Positions 28,119 to 36,731 of a stretch of 64,000 nucleotides of DNA are shown one piece after another (the first letter of the stretch is position 1; the number at the start of each line of letters is the position of its first letter). The stretch spans positions 62,001 to 126,000 of the forward strand of contig NZ_PVZN01000012.1 in NCBI RefSeq assembly GCF_003024385.1. The letters are read 5' to 3'. Under the pieces are notes generated by a model, which saw nothing but the letters and a program-made list of their open reading frames with translations, was not told where the DNA came from and ran no database searches. A program made the position numbers and the translations under genes. The stretch comes from Pseudomonas sp. BBP2017. Lineage in GTDB: Bacteria > Pseudomonadota > Gammaproteobacteria > Pseudomonadales > Pseudomonadaceae.

Positions 28119-31055
28119 ATGAGCCTGCCATTGCTGGCCGATCTGCCAGCCACCCTTACGCCGTTGGTCAGTCGCCACGAGCAATCCTTGCGTGTCGCGT
28201 TGAGCCAGACGCCTTCTTTATCTGTGGACGACTGGAGCGCTGAGCGTTGGGCGCAGTTCGCCCGGGTCACGGCGGCCAGCGAGTTTGTCCTTGAACAGGT
28301 GCTGCGCGACCCGGCGATGCTGCTCGATCTGGTCGCCAGCGGCGAACTTGATCGCAGCTTTGCGCCAGGAGAGTTGTGCGCGCAGATTGCTGACGCCACC
28401 CAGGCCGCCGGGAGCGAAGACGAGCTGGCGCGTAACCTGCGTCGTCAGCGCAGCCGCCAGCAGGTTCGGATCATCTGGCGCGACCTGACCCGTCAAGCCG
28501 ACCTGGTGCAGACCTGCCGTGACCTTTCCGATCTTGCCGATGCCTGCATCGACCAGGCTTACAACTGGCTGTACCCGCGCCACTGCCAGCAATTCGGCAC
28601 GCCGATCGGCCATCGCAGCGGCCAGCCGCAGCAGATGGTGATACTGGGCATGGGCAAGCTTGGCGCGGTGGAGCTGAACCTGTCATCGGACATCGACCTG
28701 ATCTTCGCTTTCCCCGAAGGCGGCGAGACCGAAGGGGTCAAGCGTTCGCTGGACAATCAGGAGTTCTTCACCCGCCTGGGCCAACGCCTGATCAAGGCTC
28801 TGGACCCGATCACCGTCGATGGCTTCGTGTTCCGCGTCGACATGCGCCTGCGCCCTTACGGCTCGTCCGGCGCGCTGGTGCTCAGCTTCAATGCCCTGGA
28901 GCAGTACTACCAGGATCAGGGGCGTGACTGGGAACGTTACGCGATGATCAAGGCGCGGGTGGTGGCCGGTGACCAGGTGGCCGGGGCGCAGTTGCTGGAG
29001 ATGCTGCGGCCCTTCGTCTACCGGCGTTACCTGGACTTTTCCGCCATCGAAGCGCTGCGCACCATGAAGCAGCTGATCCAGCAGGAAGTGCGGCGCAAGG
29101 GCATGGCCGACAACATCAAGCTGGGTGCCGGCGGCATTCGTGAGGTCGAGTTCATCGCCCAGGCGTTCCAGCTGATCCATGGCGGCCGCGACCTGAGCCT
29201 GCAACAGCGGCCTTTGCTCAAAGTTCTTGCGACGCTTGAGGGCCAAGGTTACCTGCCGCCTGCGGTGGTTGCCGAGCTGCGTGAGGGCTACGAGTTCCTG
29301 CGTTACACCGAACACGCGATCCAGGCGATTGCCGACCGTCAGACCCAGATGCTCCCGGACGGTGAGCTCGACCGCGCGCGCATCGCCTTCATGCTCGGGT
29401 TCGCGGATTGGGCCAGCTTCCACGCGCAGTTGATGCACTGGCGCGGGCGGATCGACTGGCACTTCCGTCAGGTCATCGCCGATCCGGATGAGGACGAAAG
29501 CGAAGAGGGCGAAGTGGTTGTCGGTGGTGAATGGCTGCCGCTGTGGGAAGAGGCCCAGAATGAAGAAGCCGCTTGCCGTCAGTTGCAAGACGCCGGCTTT
29601 GCCGATCCGGCCAGGGCACTCAAGCAGCTTGCCGGGCTGCGCTCCAGTCCGCAGCTGCGCGCCATGCAACGCTTGGGGCGCGAGCGTCTGGACGCCTTCA
29701 TCCCGCGATTGCTGGCCCAGGCGGTGGAGCACGCCGACCCGGACCTGGTGCTGGAGCGTGTGCTGCCGCTGGTAGAGGCGGTGGCCCGGCGCTCGGCCTA
29801 TCTGGTGTTGCTGACTGAGAACCCGGGGGCGCTGCGGCGCTTGCTGACCTTGTGCGCCGCCAGCCCGTGGATCGCCGAACAGATCACCCGTTTTCCTCTG
29901 TTGCTCGATGAGCTGCTTAACGAAGGCCGTTTGTTCAGCCCACCCAAGGCGCCGGAGCTGGCGGCAGAATTGCGTGAGCGGCTGACGCGGATTCCCGAGG
30001 ACGATCTTGAACAGCAGATGGAGGCGCTGCGTCACTTCAAACTGGCCCACAGCCTGCGGGTAGCGGCTTCGGAAATCGCCGGCAATTTGCCGTTGATGAA
30101 GGTCAGCGATTACCTGACCTGGCTGGCTGAAGCCATCCTCAATCAGGTGCTGGCCCTGGCCTGGCGCCAGACCGTGGTGCGCCATGGACAGCCCAAGCGC
30201 AGCGACGGCAGCCTGTGTGACCCCGGTTTCATCATTGTTGGTTATGGCAAGGTCGGTGGTATCGAGCTTGGTCATGGCTCGGACCTTGACTTGGTGTTCA
30301 TCCATGATGGCGATCCCCAGGCTGAAACCGATGGCGCCAAACCTATCGACAGTGCCCAGTTCTTTACCCGTCTGGGCCAGCGGATCATCCACCTGCTGGC
30401 CACTCAGACCAACTCCGGGCAGCTCTATGACGTGGATATGCGCCTGCGTCCATCCGGCGCTTCCGGCCTGCTGGTCAGCTCGCTGGGCGCCTTCGAGCGT
30501 TATCAGCAGAACGAGGCCTGGACCTGGGAGCACCAGGCGCTGGTGCGGGCACGGGTGCTGGTGGGTTGCCCGCAGGTGGGCACGGCATTCGAGGCGGTGC
30601 GTGCGCGGATTCTTGGTCAGGCCCGCGACTTGCCCAAGCTGCAGGCCGAAGTCAGCGACATGCGCGCCAAGATGCGCGACAACCTGGGCACCAAGGTCAG
30701 CGTCGCCGGTACCGGTGCCAACGCTTTCGAGGCCGGCGTGCCCTTCGATATCAAGCAGGATGCCGGTGGTATCGTCGACATCGAATTTATGGTGCAATAC
30801 GCCGCTTTGGCCTGGTCTCACGACCACCCGGAACTGCTGCGCTGGACCGACAACATCCGCATTCTCGAAGAGCTCGAGCAGGCCGGGCTGATGCCCGCCA
30901 GCGACGCCGTGCTGCTGCGCGAGGTGTACAAGGCGTTCCGCTCGGCAGCGCACCGCCAGGCCCTGCAGAAACAGGCCGGGGTGATCGATGCCTCGCAGTT
31001 TGTTCAGGAGCGCCGGGAAGTGCGGCGCATCTGGGCTGAGCTGGGACTGGCATGA
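28119..31055 (+). CDS. glnE: Bifunctional glutamine synthetase adenylyltransferase/deadenylase
   Basis: Cytosolic enzyme of 978 residues that adds AMP to or removes it from glutamine synthetase in response to PII and glutamine. Two nucleotidyltransferase domains are visible. The N-terminal deadenylating domain has LNLSSDIDLIFAF (about 188-199) and the C-terminal adenylylating domain has GHGSDLDLVFIHD (about 717-729). Each is followed by its DMRLRP motif. The length is usual for the family. The ATG at 28119 follows AAGGAT. It stands before the LPS gene run, separated by 157 bases. Confidence 0.95.
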   Translation: MSLPLLADLPATLTPLVSRHEQSLRVALSQTPSLSVDDWSAERWAQFARVTAASEFVLEQVLRDPAMLLDLVASGELDRSFAPGELCAQIADATQAAGSEDELARNLRRQRSRQQVRIIWRDLTRQADLVQTCRDLSDLADACIDQAYNWLYPRHCQQFGTPIGHRSGQPQQMVILGMGKLGAVELNLSSDIDLIFAFPEGGETEGVKRSLDNQEFFTRLGQRLIKALDPITVDGFVFRVDMRLRPYGSSGALVLSFNALEQYYQDQGRDWERYAMIKARVVAGDQVAGAQLLEMLRPFVYRRYLDFSAIEALRTMKQLIQQEVRRKGMADNIKLGAGGIREVEFIAQAFQLIHGGRDLSLQQRPLLKVLATLEGQGYLPPAVVAELREGYEFLRYTEHAIQAIADRQTQMLPDGELDRARIAFMLGFADWASFHAQLMHWRGRIDWHFRQVIADPDEDESEEGEVVVGGEWLPLWEEAQNEEAACRQLQDAGFADPARALKQLAGLRSSPQLRAMQRLGRERLDAFIPRLLAQAVEHADPDLVLERVLPLVEAVARRSAYLVLLTENPGALRRLLTLCAASPWIAEQITRFPLLLDELLNEGRLFSPPKAPELAAELRERLTRIPEDDLEQQMEALRHFKLAHSLRVAASEIAGNLPLMKVSDYLTWLAEAILNQVLALAWRQTVVRHGQPKRSDGSLCDPGFIIVGYGKVGGIELGHGSDLDLVFIHDGDPQAETDGAKPIDSAQFFTRLGQRIIHLLATQTNSGQLYDVDMRLRPSGASGLLVSSLGAFERYQQNEAWTWEHQALVRARVLVGCPQVGTAFEAVRARILGQARDLPKLQAEVSDMRAKMRDNLGTKVSVAGTGANAFEAGVPFDIKQDAGGIVDIEFMVQYAALAWSHDHPELLRWTDNIRILEELEQAGLMPASDAVLLREVYKAFRSAAHRQALQKQAGVIDASQFVQERREVRRIWAELGLA

Positions 31056-31212
31056 GCGTTTGAACCAGGCGAATCAGGCGGCAGGAAGCCTGCCAAGACC
31101 ACACTACAGCCCGAGTGGCGTACACTGGTCCATATATAGCCTGAATATAAAGAGGGGAGGCCAGGCTGTTCGCGGACAGGCTGCAGCCTCCCTGATCGTT
31201 TCTGGATAAAGC

Positions 31213-32262
31213 ATGAGAATTTTGATCATTGGCCCCAGCTGGGTGGGCGACATGGTAATGGCGCAAACCCTGTTCCATTGCCTGAAGCAGCAACATCCGG
31301 CGTGTGTGATCGACGTGCTGGCCCCCGAGTGGAGCCGGCCGATCCTCGAACGCATGCCTGAAGTTCGCCAGGCCTTGAGCTTTCCGCTCGGCCACGGCGC
31401 ACTGGAACTGGCGACCCGGCGGCGCATCGGCAAGTCCCTGGCCGGTCAGTATGACCAGGCGATCTTGCTGCCCAACTCGCTGAAGTCGGCGTTGGTGCCG
31501 TTCTTTGCCGGTATCCCCAAGCGTACCGGCTGGCGCGGCGAGCTGCGTTTCGGCCTGCTTAACGATGTGCGCAAGCTGGACAAGGCGCGTTATCCGCTGA
31601 TGATCGAGCGCTTCATGGCCTTGGCCTACCCGGCGGGTACCGAGTTGCCCAAGCCGTACCCGCGGCCGAGCCTGCAGATCGAGGCCGCCAGCCGCGATGC
31701 CGCCCTGGCCAAGTTCGGCCTGAGCCTGGACCGCCCGGTACTGGCCTTGTGTCCGGGCGCTGAGTTCGGCGAAGCCAAGCGCTGGCCGTCGGAGCATTAC
31801 GCCAAGGTGGCCGAGACCAAGATCCGTGAGGGCTGGCAGGTCTGGCTGTTCGGCTCGAAGAACGACCATGCGGTGGGCGAGTCGATTCGCGAGCGGCTGA
31901 TTCCTGGCCTGCGTGAAGAAGCCAGCAACCTCAGTGGCGAAACCTCGCTGGCCGAAGCCATCGACCTGCTGTCGTGCAGCGATGCCGTGGTGTCCAACGA
32001 TTCCGGGCTGATGCATGTTGCCGCTGCTCTCAACCGGCCGCTGGTGGCGGTCTATGGCTCGACCTCGCCAGGCTTCACCCCGCCGCTGGCCGATCGGGTC
32101 GAAGTGGTGCGCCTGGGCCTGGAATGCAGTCCCTGCTTCGACCGCACCTGCCGTTTCGGCCATTACAATTGCTTGCGTCAGCTTGAACCCGAGGCGGTGG
32201 TGGCTGCGCTGCAGCGCCTCAACGGTCCGAGCCTGATCGATGTTCTGGCCGAGGTCGACTAA
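31213..32262 (+). CDS. waaF: ADP-heptose:LPS heptosyltransferase II
   Basis: Adds the second heptose to the LPS inner core on the cytoplasmic face of the inner membrane (349 residues, GT9 family). It begins MRILIIGPSWVGDMVMAQTL, the typical N-terminal nucleotide-sugar-fold strand and turn. The family motif SNDSGLMHVAAALNRPLVAVYGSTSP is intact. The first gene of a tightly packed waaF-waaC-waaG-waaP run; waaC follows with no spacer. Confidence 0.95.
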   Translation: MRILIIGPSWVGDMVMAQTLFHCLKQQHPACVIDVLAPEWSRPILERMPEVRQALSFPLGHGALELATRRRIGKSLAGQYDQAILLPNSLKSALVPFFAGIPKRTGWRGELRFGLLNDVRKLDKARYPLMIERFMALAYPAGTELPKPYPRPSLQIEAASRDAALAKFGLSLDRPVLALCPGAEFGEAKRWPSEHYAKVAETKIREGWQVWLFGSKNDHAVGESIRERLIPGLREEASNLSGETSLAEAIDLLSCSDAVVSNDSGLMHVAAALNRPLVAVYGSTSPGFTPPLADRVEVVRLGLECSPCFDRTCRFGHYNCLRQLEPEAVVAALQRLNGPSLIDVLAEVD

Positions 32263-33321
32263 GTGCGGGTATTGCTGATCAAGACCTCTTCCCTGGGCGA
32301 CGTGATTCACGCACTGCCAGCACTGACCGATGCGGCCCGGGCGATTCCCGGTATTCGTTTCGATTGGGTGGTCGAGGAAGGCTTTGCCGAGATCCCCAGC
32401 TGGCACCCGGCAGTGGACAAGGTGATCCCGGTGGCGATCCGCCGCTGGCGCAAGAACCTCTGGCAGACCGTCAAGAATGGCCAATGGCGCCAATTCAAGC
32501 AGCGCTTGCGGGAAACCCGATACGACCTGGTGATCGACGCCCAGGGCCTGGTCAAATCCGCGTGGTTGACTCGCTACGTCAAGGCCCCGGTGGCCGGGCT
32601 GGATCGCTATTCGGCACGCGAAGGCTTGGCCAGCCGCTTCTATGACCGGCGTTTTTCGGTGCAGCGTGGGCAACATGCAGTGGAACGGGTGCGGCAGCTG
32701 TTCGCCCTGGCCCTGGGTTACGACCTGCCGGCCGGCCTGGGTGATTACGGCCTGGACCTCAATCGCCTGCAGTTGCCACCGGCCGCGCCGTTTGTGGTGT
32801 TTCTGCACGGCACTACCTGGGCGACCAAGCACTGGCCCGAGGCCTACTGGCGTCAACTGGCCGAACGCCTCGGCCAGCAAGGGCTTGAGGTGCGTTTGCC
32901 GTGGGGCAACCCGGCCGAGCAGGCGCGCGCCGAGCGCATCGCCAAGGGCTTGAATAACTGCCAGGTACTGCCCAAATTGAACCTGGCCGGTGTTGCTCGC
33001 GTGTTGGCGGCTGCCAAAGCCTGTGTGGCGGTGGATACCGGTCTCGGTCATTTGGCAGCGGCCCTGGATGTGCCGACCCTGTCGTTGTTCGGCCCGACCA
33101 ATCCGGGGCTGACCGGTGCCTACGGCAAGTCTCAGGTACACCTGGCCAGCGATTTTGCTTGCGCACCCTGCCTGCAGAAGAAATGTACCTATAAACCGAG
33201 CGCTGAAGACCAGCGCCGGTTCGATCTCAAACGCGAGTGGCCGCTGTGCTTCACTCGCCTGAATCCCGAGCGTGTGGCGAGCCAATTGCGCGCGTTGCTG
33301 CTGGCTGAGGATGTTCGTTAA
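32263..33321 (+). CDS. waaC: ADP-heptose:LPS heptosyltransferase I
   Basis: Adds the first heptose to Kdo in the LPS inner core (352 residues, GT9 family). It begins VLLIKTSSLGDVIHALPAL, and VDTGLGHLAAALDVPTLSLFGPTNPGLTGAYG is the conserved C-terminal donor site. The start is GTG immediately after the waaF stop. The stop overlaps the waaG ATG by one base, so these genes are translationally linked. Confidence 0.95.
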   Translation: MRVLLIKTSSLGDVIHALPALTDAARAIPGIRFDWVVEEGFAEIPSWHPAVDKVIPVAIRRWRKNLWQTVKNGQWRQFKQRLRETRYDLVIDAQGLVKSAWLTRYVKAPVAGLDRYSAREGLASRFYDRRFSVQRGQHAVERVRQLFALALGYDLPAGLGDYGLDLNRLQLPPAAPFVVFLHGTTWATKHWPEAYWRQLAERLGQQGLEVRLPWGNPAEQARAERIAKGLNNCQVLPKLNLAGVARVLAAAKACVAVDTGLGHLAAALDVPTLSLFGPTNPGLTGAYGKSQVHLASDFACAPCLQKKCTYKPSAEDQRRFDLKREWPLCFTRLNPERVASQLRALLLAEDVR

Positions 33322-34445
33322 TGCAACTGGCTTTTGTGCTGTACAAATATTTCCCCTTCGGTGGCCTGCAGCGCGACTTCATGCGTATTGCCCTGGAATG
33401 TCAGCGCCGTGGCCATCAGATCCGCGTCTACACGCTGATCTGGGAAGGCGATGTGCCGGAAGGCTTCGAAGTGCTGGTGGCCCCGGTCAAGGCGCTGTTC
33501 AACCATCGGCGCAATGAAAAACTCAGTGCCTGGATGGAAGCCGATCTGGCCAAGCGTCCGGTAGACCGTCTGATCGGCTTCAACAAGATGCCGGGGCTCG
33601 ACGTCTATTACGCCGCCGACGGCTGTTTCGAAGACAAGGCGCAGAACCTGCGCAACTCGCTGTACCGGCGCTGGGGCCGCTACCGACACTTTGCCGAGTA
33701 CGAGCGGGCGGTGTTTGCCAAGGACGCCAAGACCGAGGTGCTGATGATCTCGCAAGTCCAGCAGCCGCTGTTCATCAAGCATTACGACACACCGCTGGAG
33801 CGTTTCCACCTGCTGCCACCGGGCATTTCCCAGGACCGTCGGGCGCCGGCCAATGCCGCCGAGATCCGCGCCGAGTTTCGTCGCGAGTTTGACCTCAAGG
33901 ACGACCAGTTGCTGATGGTGCAGATCGGCTCAGGGTTCAAGACCAAAGGCGTCGACCGCAGCCTCAAGGCCCTGGCGGCCTTGCCATCGGCGCTGCGCAA
34001 ACGCACGCGGCTGATGGTAATCGGCCAGGATGATCCCAAGGTGTTCCAGCTGCAAAGCGCGACCCTCGGTTTGACCGATCAGGTACAGTTCCTCAAGGGC
34101 CGCAGCGATATCCCGCGTTTTCTGCTCGGTGCCGACCTGTTGATTCACCCGGCCTACAACGAAAACACCGGCACGGTGTTGCTCGAAGCGCTGGTTGCCG
34201 GTTTGCCGGTGCTGGTTTCGGCGATTTGTGGTTATGCCCATTACATTGCCGAGGCCGACAGTGGCCTGGTGCTCGATGAGCCGTTCGAACAGCAACAGCT
34301 CAACCAGTACCTGCAACGTATGCTCGAAGACGATGCGGCCCGCGCCAGCTGGGCGCGCAACGGGCTGGCCTTCGCTGATAGCGCTGACCTCTACAGCATG
34401 CCCGAGCATGCCGCCGATGTGATTCTGGCCCCGGAGCGTAAATGA
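33321..34445 (+). CDS. waaG: LPS core glycosyltransferase WaaG
   Basis: GT4-family transferase of 374 residues that adds the first outer-core hexosamine or hexose to heptose II. The N terminus MQLAFVLYKYFPFGGLQRDF is typical of WaaG. A C-terminal GT-B donor site contains HPAYNENTGTVLLEALVAGLPVLVSAICGYAHYI, with the E-x7-E pattern. It overlaps waaC by one base and waaP by four bases (ATGA). Confidence 0.94.
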   Translation: MQLAFVLYKYFPFGGLQRDFMRIALECQRRGHQIRVYTLIWEGDVPEGFEVLVAPVKALFNHRRNEKLSAWMEADLAKRPVDRLIGFNKMPGLDVYYAADGCFEDKAQNLRNSLYRRWGRYRHFAEYERAVFAKDAKTEVLMISQVQQPLFIKHYDTPLERFHLLPPGISQDRRAPANAAEIRAEFRREFDLKDDQLLMVQIGSGFKTKGVDRSLKALAALPSALRKRTRLMVIGQDDPKVFQLQSATLGLTDQVQFLKGRSDIPRFLLGADLLIHPAYNENTGTVLLEALVAGLPVLVSAICGYAHYIAEADSGLVLDEPFEQQQLNQYLQRMLEDDAARASWARNGLAFADSADLYSMPEHAADVILAPERK

Positions 34446-35248
34446 AACTGATACTGGCCGAGCCATTCCAGCGCCTGTGGGCCGGGCGCGATGCCTTCAA
34501 TGCCGTGGAGGCCCTGCAGGGCCAGGTGTACCGCGAGCTGGAAGGCCGTCGCACCCTGCGCACCGAAGTCGAAGGGCGTGGCTACTTCGTCAAGATCCAC
34601 CGCGGCATTGGCTGGGGCGAGATCTTCAAGAATCTGTTCACTGCCAAACTGCCGGTGCTCGGCGCCGGCCAGGAGTGGCGAGCGATTCAGCGTCTGCATG
34701 AAGTCGGGGTGCCGACCATGACCGCCGTTGCTTACGGCGAGCGTGGCAGCAATCCGGCCGAGCAGCATTCGTTCATCGTTACCGAAGAGCTGGCGCCGAC
34801 CATCAGCCTGGAAGACTTCAGTATCGACTGGGTCAAGCAGCCGCCGGCACCGCGTCTGAAGCATGCGCTGATTGCCGAAGTGGCGCGCATGACCGGGATG
34901 ATGCACCGCGCCGGCGTCAATCACCGTGACTGCTACATCTGCCATTTCCTGCTGCACACCGATCGCGAAGTGACGGCGGATGATTTCAGGTTGTCGGTGA
35001 TCGACCTGCACCGTGCACAGACCCGGGCGGCTATCTCCCGCCGCTGGCGTAACAAGGACCTGGCCGCGCTGTATTTCTCGGCGCTGGACATCGGCCTGAC
35101 ACCGCGCGACAAGCTGCGCTTCCTGCGGGGTTACTTCCAGCAACCACTGCGTCAGATCCTTGCTGAAGAAGCGGCGCTGCTGCGCTGGCTGGAAGGTAAG
35201 GCCCAAAAGCTCTACGAGCGTAAACAACGATACGGGGATGCGCTCTGA
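34442..35248 (+). CDS. waaP: LPS core heptose(I) kinase
   Basis: Eukaryotic-kinase-like enzyme of 268 residues that phosphorylates heptose I of the inner core; in P. aeruginosa it is essential. Lys51 in YFVKIHR fits the ATP lysine. The catalytic Asp163 is in NHRDCYICHFL, matching the published Asp163 of P. aeruginosa WaaP. SVIDLHRAQ at about 185 carries the metal-binding Asp. It overlaps waaG by 4 bases and shares one base with the next gene. Confidence 0.95.
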   Translation: MKLILAEPFQRLWAGRDAFNAVEALQGQVYRELEGRRTLRTEVEGRGYFVKIHRGIGWGEIFKNLFTAKLPVLGAGQEWRAIQRLHEVGVPTMTAVAYGERGSNPAEQHSFIVTEELAPTISLEDFSIDWVKQPPAPRLKHALIAEVARMTGMMHRAGVNHRDCYICHFLLHTDREVTADDFRLSVIDLHRAQTRAAISRRWRNKDLAALYFSALDIGLTPRDKLRFLRGYFQQPLRQILAEEAALLRWLEGKAQKLYERKQRYGDAL

Positions 35249-35982
35249 TGGCAGGTTGGACACTGGAGTCTGATTATCAGGCGCTGGCGGCGGATTTTGG
35301 CAGTATCGAGGCGGTCTTCGCTTTGCAGGGCGAGCGCCTGACGTACGACCTGTTGAGTGAAGTGATCCGCGTTCAGCGTGACGGCGTCAACTACTACGTC
35401 AAACGATACACCGGCGCAGGTAAAGGCCTACGCCGTTACCTGGGGCGCCCACGAATCAAGGCTGAGTGGCAGAACCTCAAGCGGTTCGCCAAGTGGGACA
35501 TCCCCACCGCCAAAGTCGTGGCCTGGGGGCTGGAACGCAACGGCTTGGCCTTTGGCCGCGGTGCGATGATCACCCGTGAGCTGCCTCGCACCGAAGATCT
35601 TTCGCTGCTGGCCGAACGCAAGGATGCACGTCTTGCCGATCGTGGCTGGGTCGATCACATCAGCCGTCAGTTGGCCCGGCATACCCGAGTCATGCATGAC
35701 CACCACTTCACCCATAACGACCTGAAGTGGCGCAACCTGCTGGTCGATGACCAGGCCCGGCTATTCTTCATCGACTGTCCGACGGGCGACTTCTGGTGGG
35801 GCTTCATGCTGCGCTACCGGATCACCAAAGACCTGGCATGCCTGGACAAAGTGGCCAAGTATCACCTGTCGGCCACCCAGCGTTTGCGCTTTTACCTGCA
35901 GTATCGCGGGCGTGAGCGCCTGAATGCGGCGGATAAGCGCCGGCTGCGGCATGTCGTGACGTTTTTCGAGGGACGCGAATGA
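35248..35982 (+). CDS. LPS core kinase-like protein (WapP position)
   Basis: Kinase-fold protein of 244 residues in the Kdo/WaaP family, in the place of wapP of P. aeruginosa (PA5008). Conserved residues are present: Lys52 in YYVKRY, catalytic Asp158 and Asn163 in THNDLKWRNLL, and Asp176 in FFIDCPTGDF. It should therefore be an active small-molecule or sugar kinase, probably phosphorylating heptose II of the LPS core. It overlaps the neighbours on both sides by 1 and 4 bases. Confidence 0.85.
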   Translation: MAGWTLESDYQALAADFGSIEAVFALQGERLTYDLLSEVIRVQRDGVNYYVKRYTGAGKGLRRYLGRPRIKAEWQNLKRFAKWDIPTAKVVAWGLERNGLAFGRGAMITRELPRTEDLSLLAERKDARLADRGWVDHISRQLARHTRVMHDHHFTHNDLKWRNLLVDDQARLFFIDCPTGDFWWGFMLRYRITKDLACLDKVAKYHLSATQRLRFYLQYRGRERLNAADKRRLRHVVTFFEGRE

Positions 35983-36731
35983 CTGATTTTCTCGCCAGTG
36001 CCGAGACGGCACTGCTTGAGCGCCATGGCCTGAACGGTTTCGACCAGCTCTGGGCGCTGCAACTCGATGCGGTGGATGAGCCCAATACCGGCCGCGGTGG
36101 TTGGAGCAGCGTCTATCGTCTGGAGCTGGAAGGTAAGGGGTACTACCTCAAGCGCCAGAGCGATTACCTGACCCGCAGCTTGCACCGGCCCTTCGGCGAG
36201 CCGACCTTTGCCCGTGAGTTTCGCAATATCAGCCGCTACCAGAAACTGGGGATTCCCGCCCTGCAGGCGGTCTATTACGGAGAGCGCAAAGTCGACGGCG
36301 AGCGCCGGGCGATTCTACTGACCCGTGCCCTCGACGACTGGAGCGATCTGGACAGCCTGCTCGGGCAATGGCCGACGCTGGAGATCGGCCAGCGTCAGGG
36401 CATCCTGCGCGCCTGTGGCCTGTTGGCGCGTACCCTTCATGCCGCCGGCCAGGTGCATGGCTGCTTCTACCCCAAGCACATTTTCCTGCGTGAACGCAGC
36501 GATAGCTGGCTGGCGCAACTGATCGACCTGGAGAAAACCCGGCCGCTGCTGCTGGGCATGCGTGACCGGCTCAAAGACCTTGAACCCCTGTTGCGCCGCG
36601 CACCGGTCTGGAGCGAAGCTGAAGTGCGGGTGATGCTGTCATCCTATCTGGAACAGCCTGCCGACAGCATGCTGGTCGATACCTGGCTGCAGCGCCTGAC
36701 GCGCCGCCGCCGTGAGAAAGAGGCTCGCTGA
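35979..36731 (+). CDS. InaA-family kinase-like protein (WapQ position)
   Basis: Kinase-fold protein of 250 residues related to InaA and in the place of P. aeruginosa wapQ (PA5007). The N-lobe Lys59 in YYLKRQ is present. The catalytic loop reads HGCFYPKHIFL, so Cys162 stands where the catalytic Asp is expected and His167 in place of Asn. The metal-site Asp183 in LIDLEKTR remains. I recall the same CFYPKH sequence in InaA proteins, so this is a family trait and not local decay. It may be catalytically altered or a pseudokinase. It overlaps the upstream gene by 4 bases and the downstream gene by 1. Confidence 0.82.
   Translation: MTDFLASAETALLERHGLNGFDQLWALQLDAVDEPNTGRGGWSSVYRLELEGKGYYLKRQSDYLTRSLHRPFGEPTFAREFRNISRYQKLGIPALQAVYYGERKVDGERRAILLTRALDDWSDLDSLLGQWPTLEIGQRQGILRACGLLARTLHAAGQVHGCFYPKHIFLRERSDSWLAQLIDLEKTRPLLLGMRDRLKDLEPLLRRAPVWSEAEVRVMLSSYLEQPADSMLVDTWLQRLTRRRREKEAR

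Noticed and set aside
28683..30953. Minus-strand open frame (756 codons) opposite glnE
   Set aside because: Shadow frame of GlnE, lacking conserved motifs.
30787..33285. Long minus-strand open frame (832 codons) opposite glnE, waaF and waaC
   Set aside because: It spans three conserved plus-strand genes and has no family features; a shadow of high-GC codon use.
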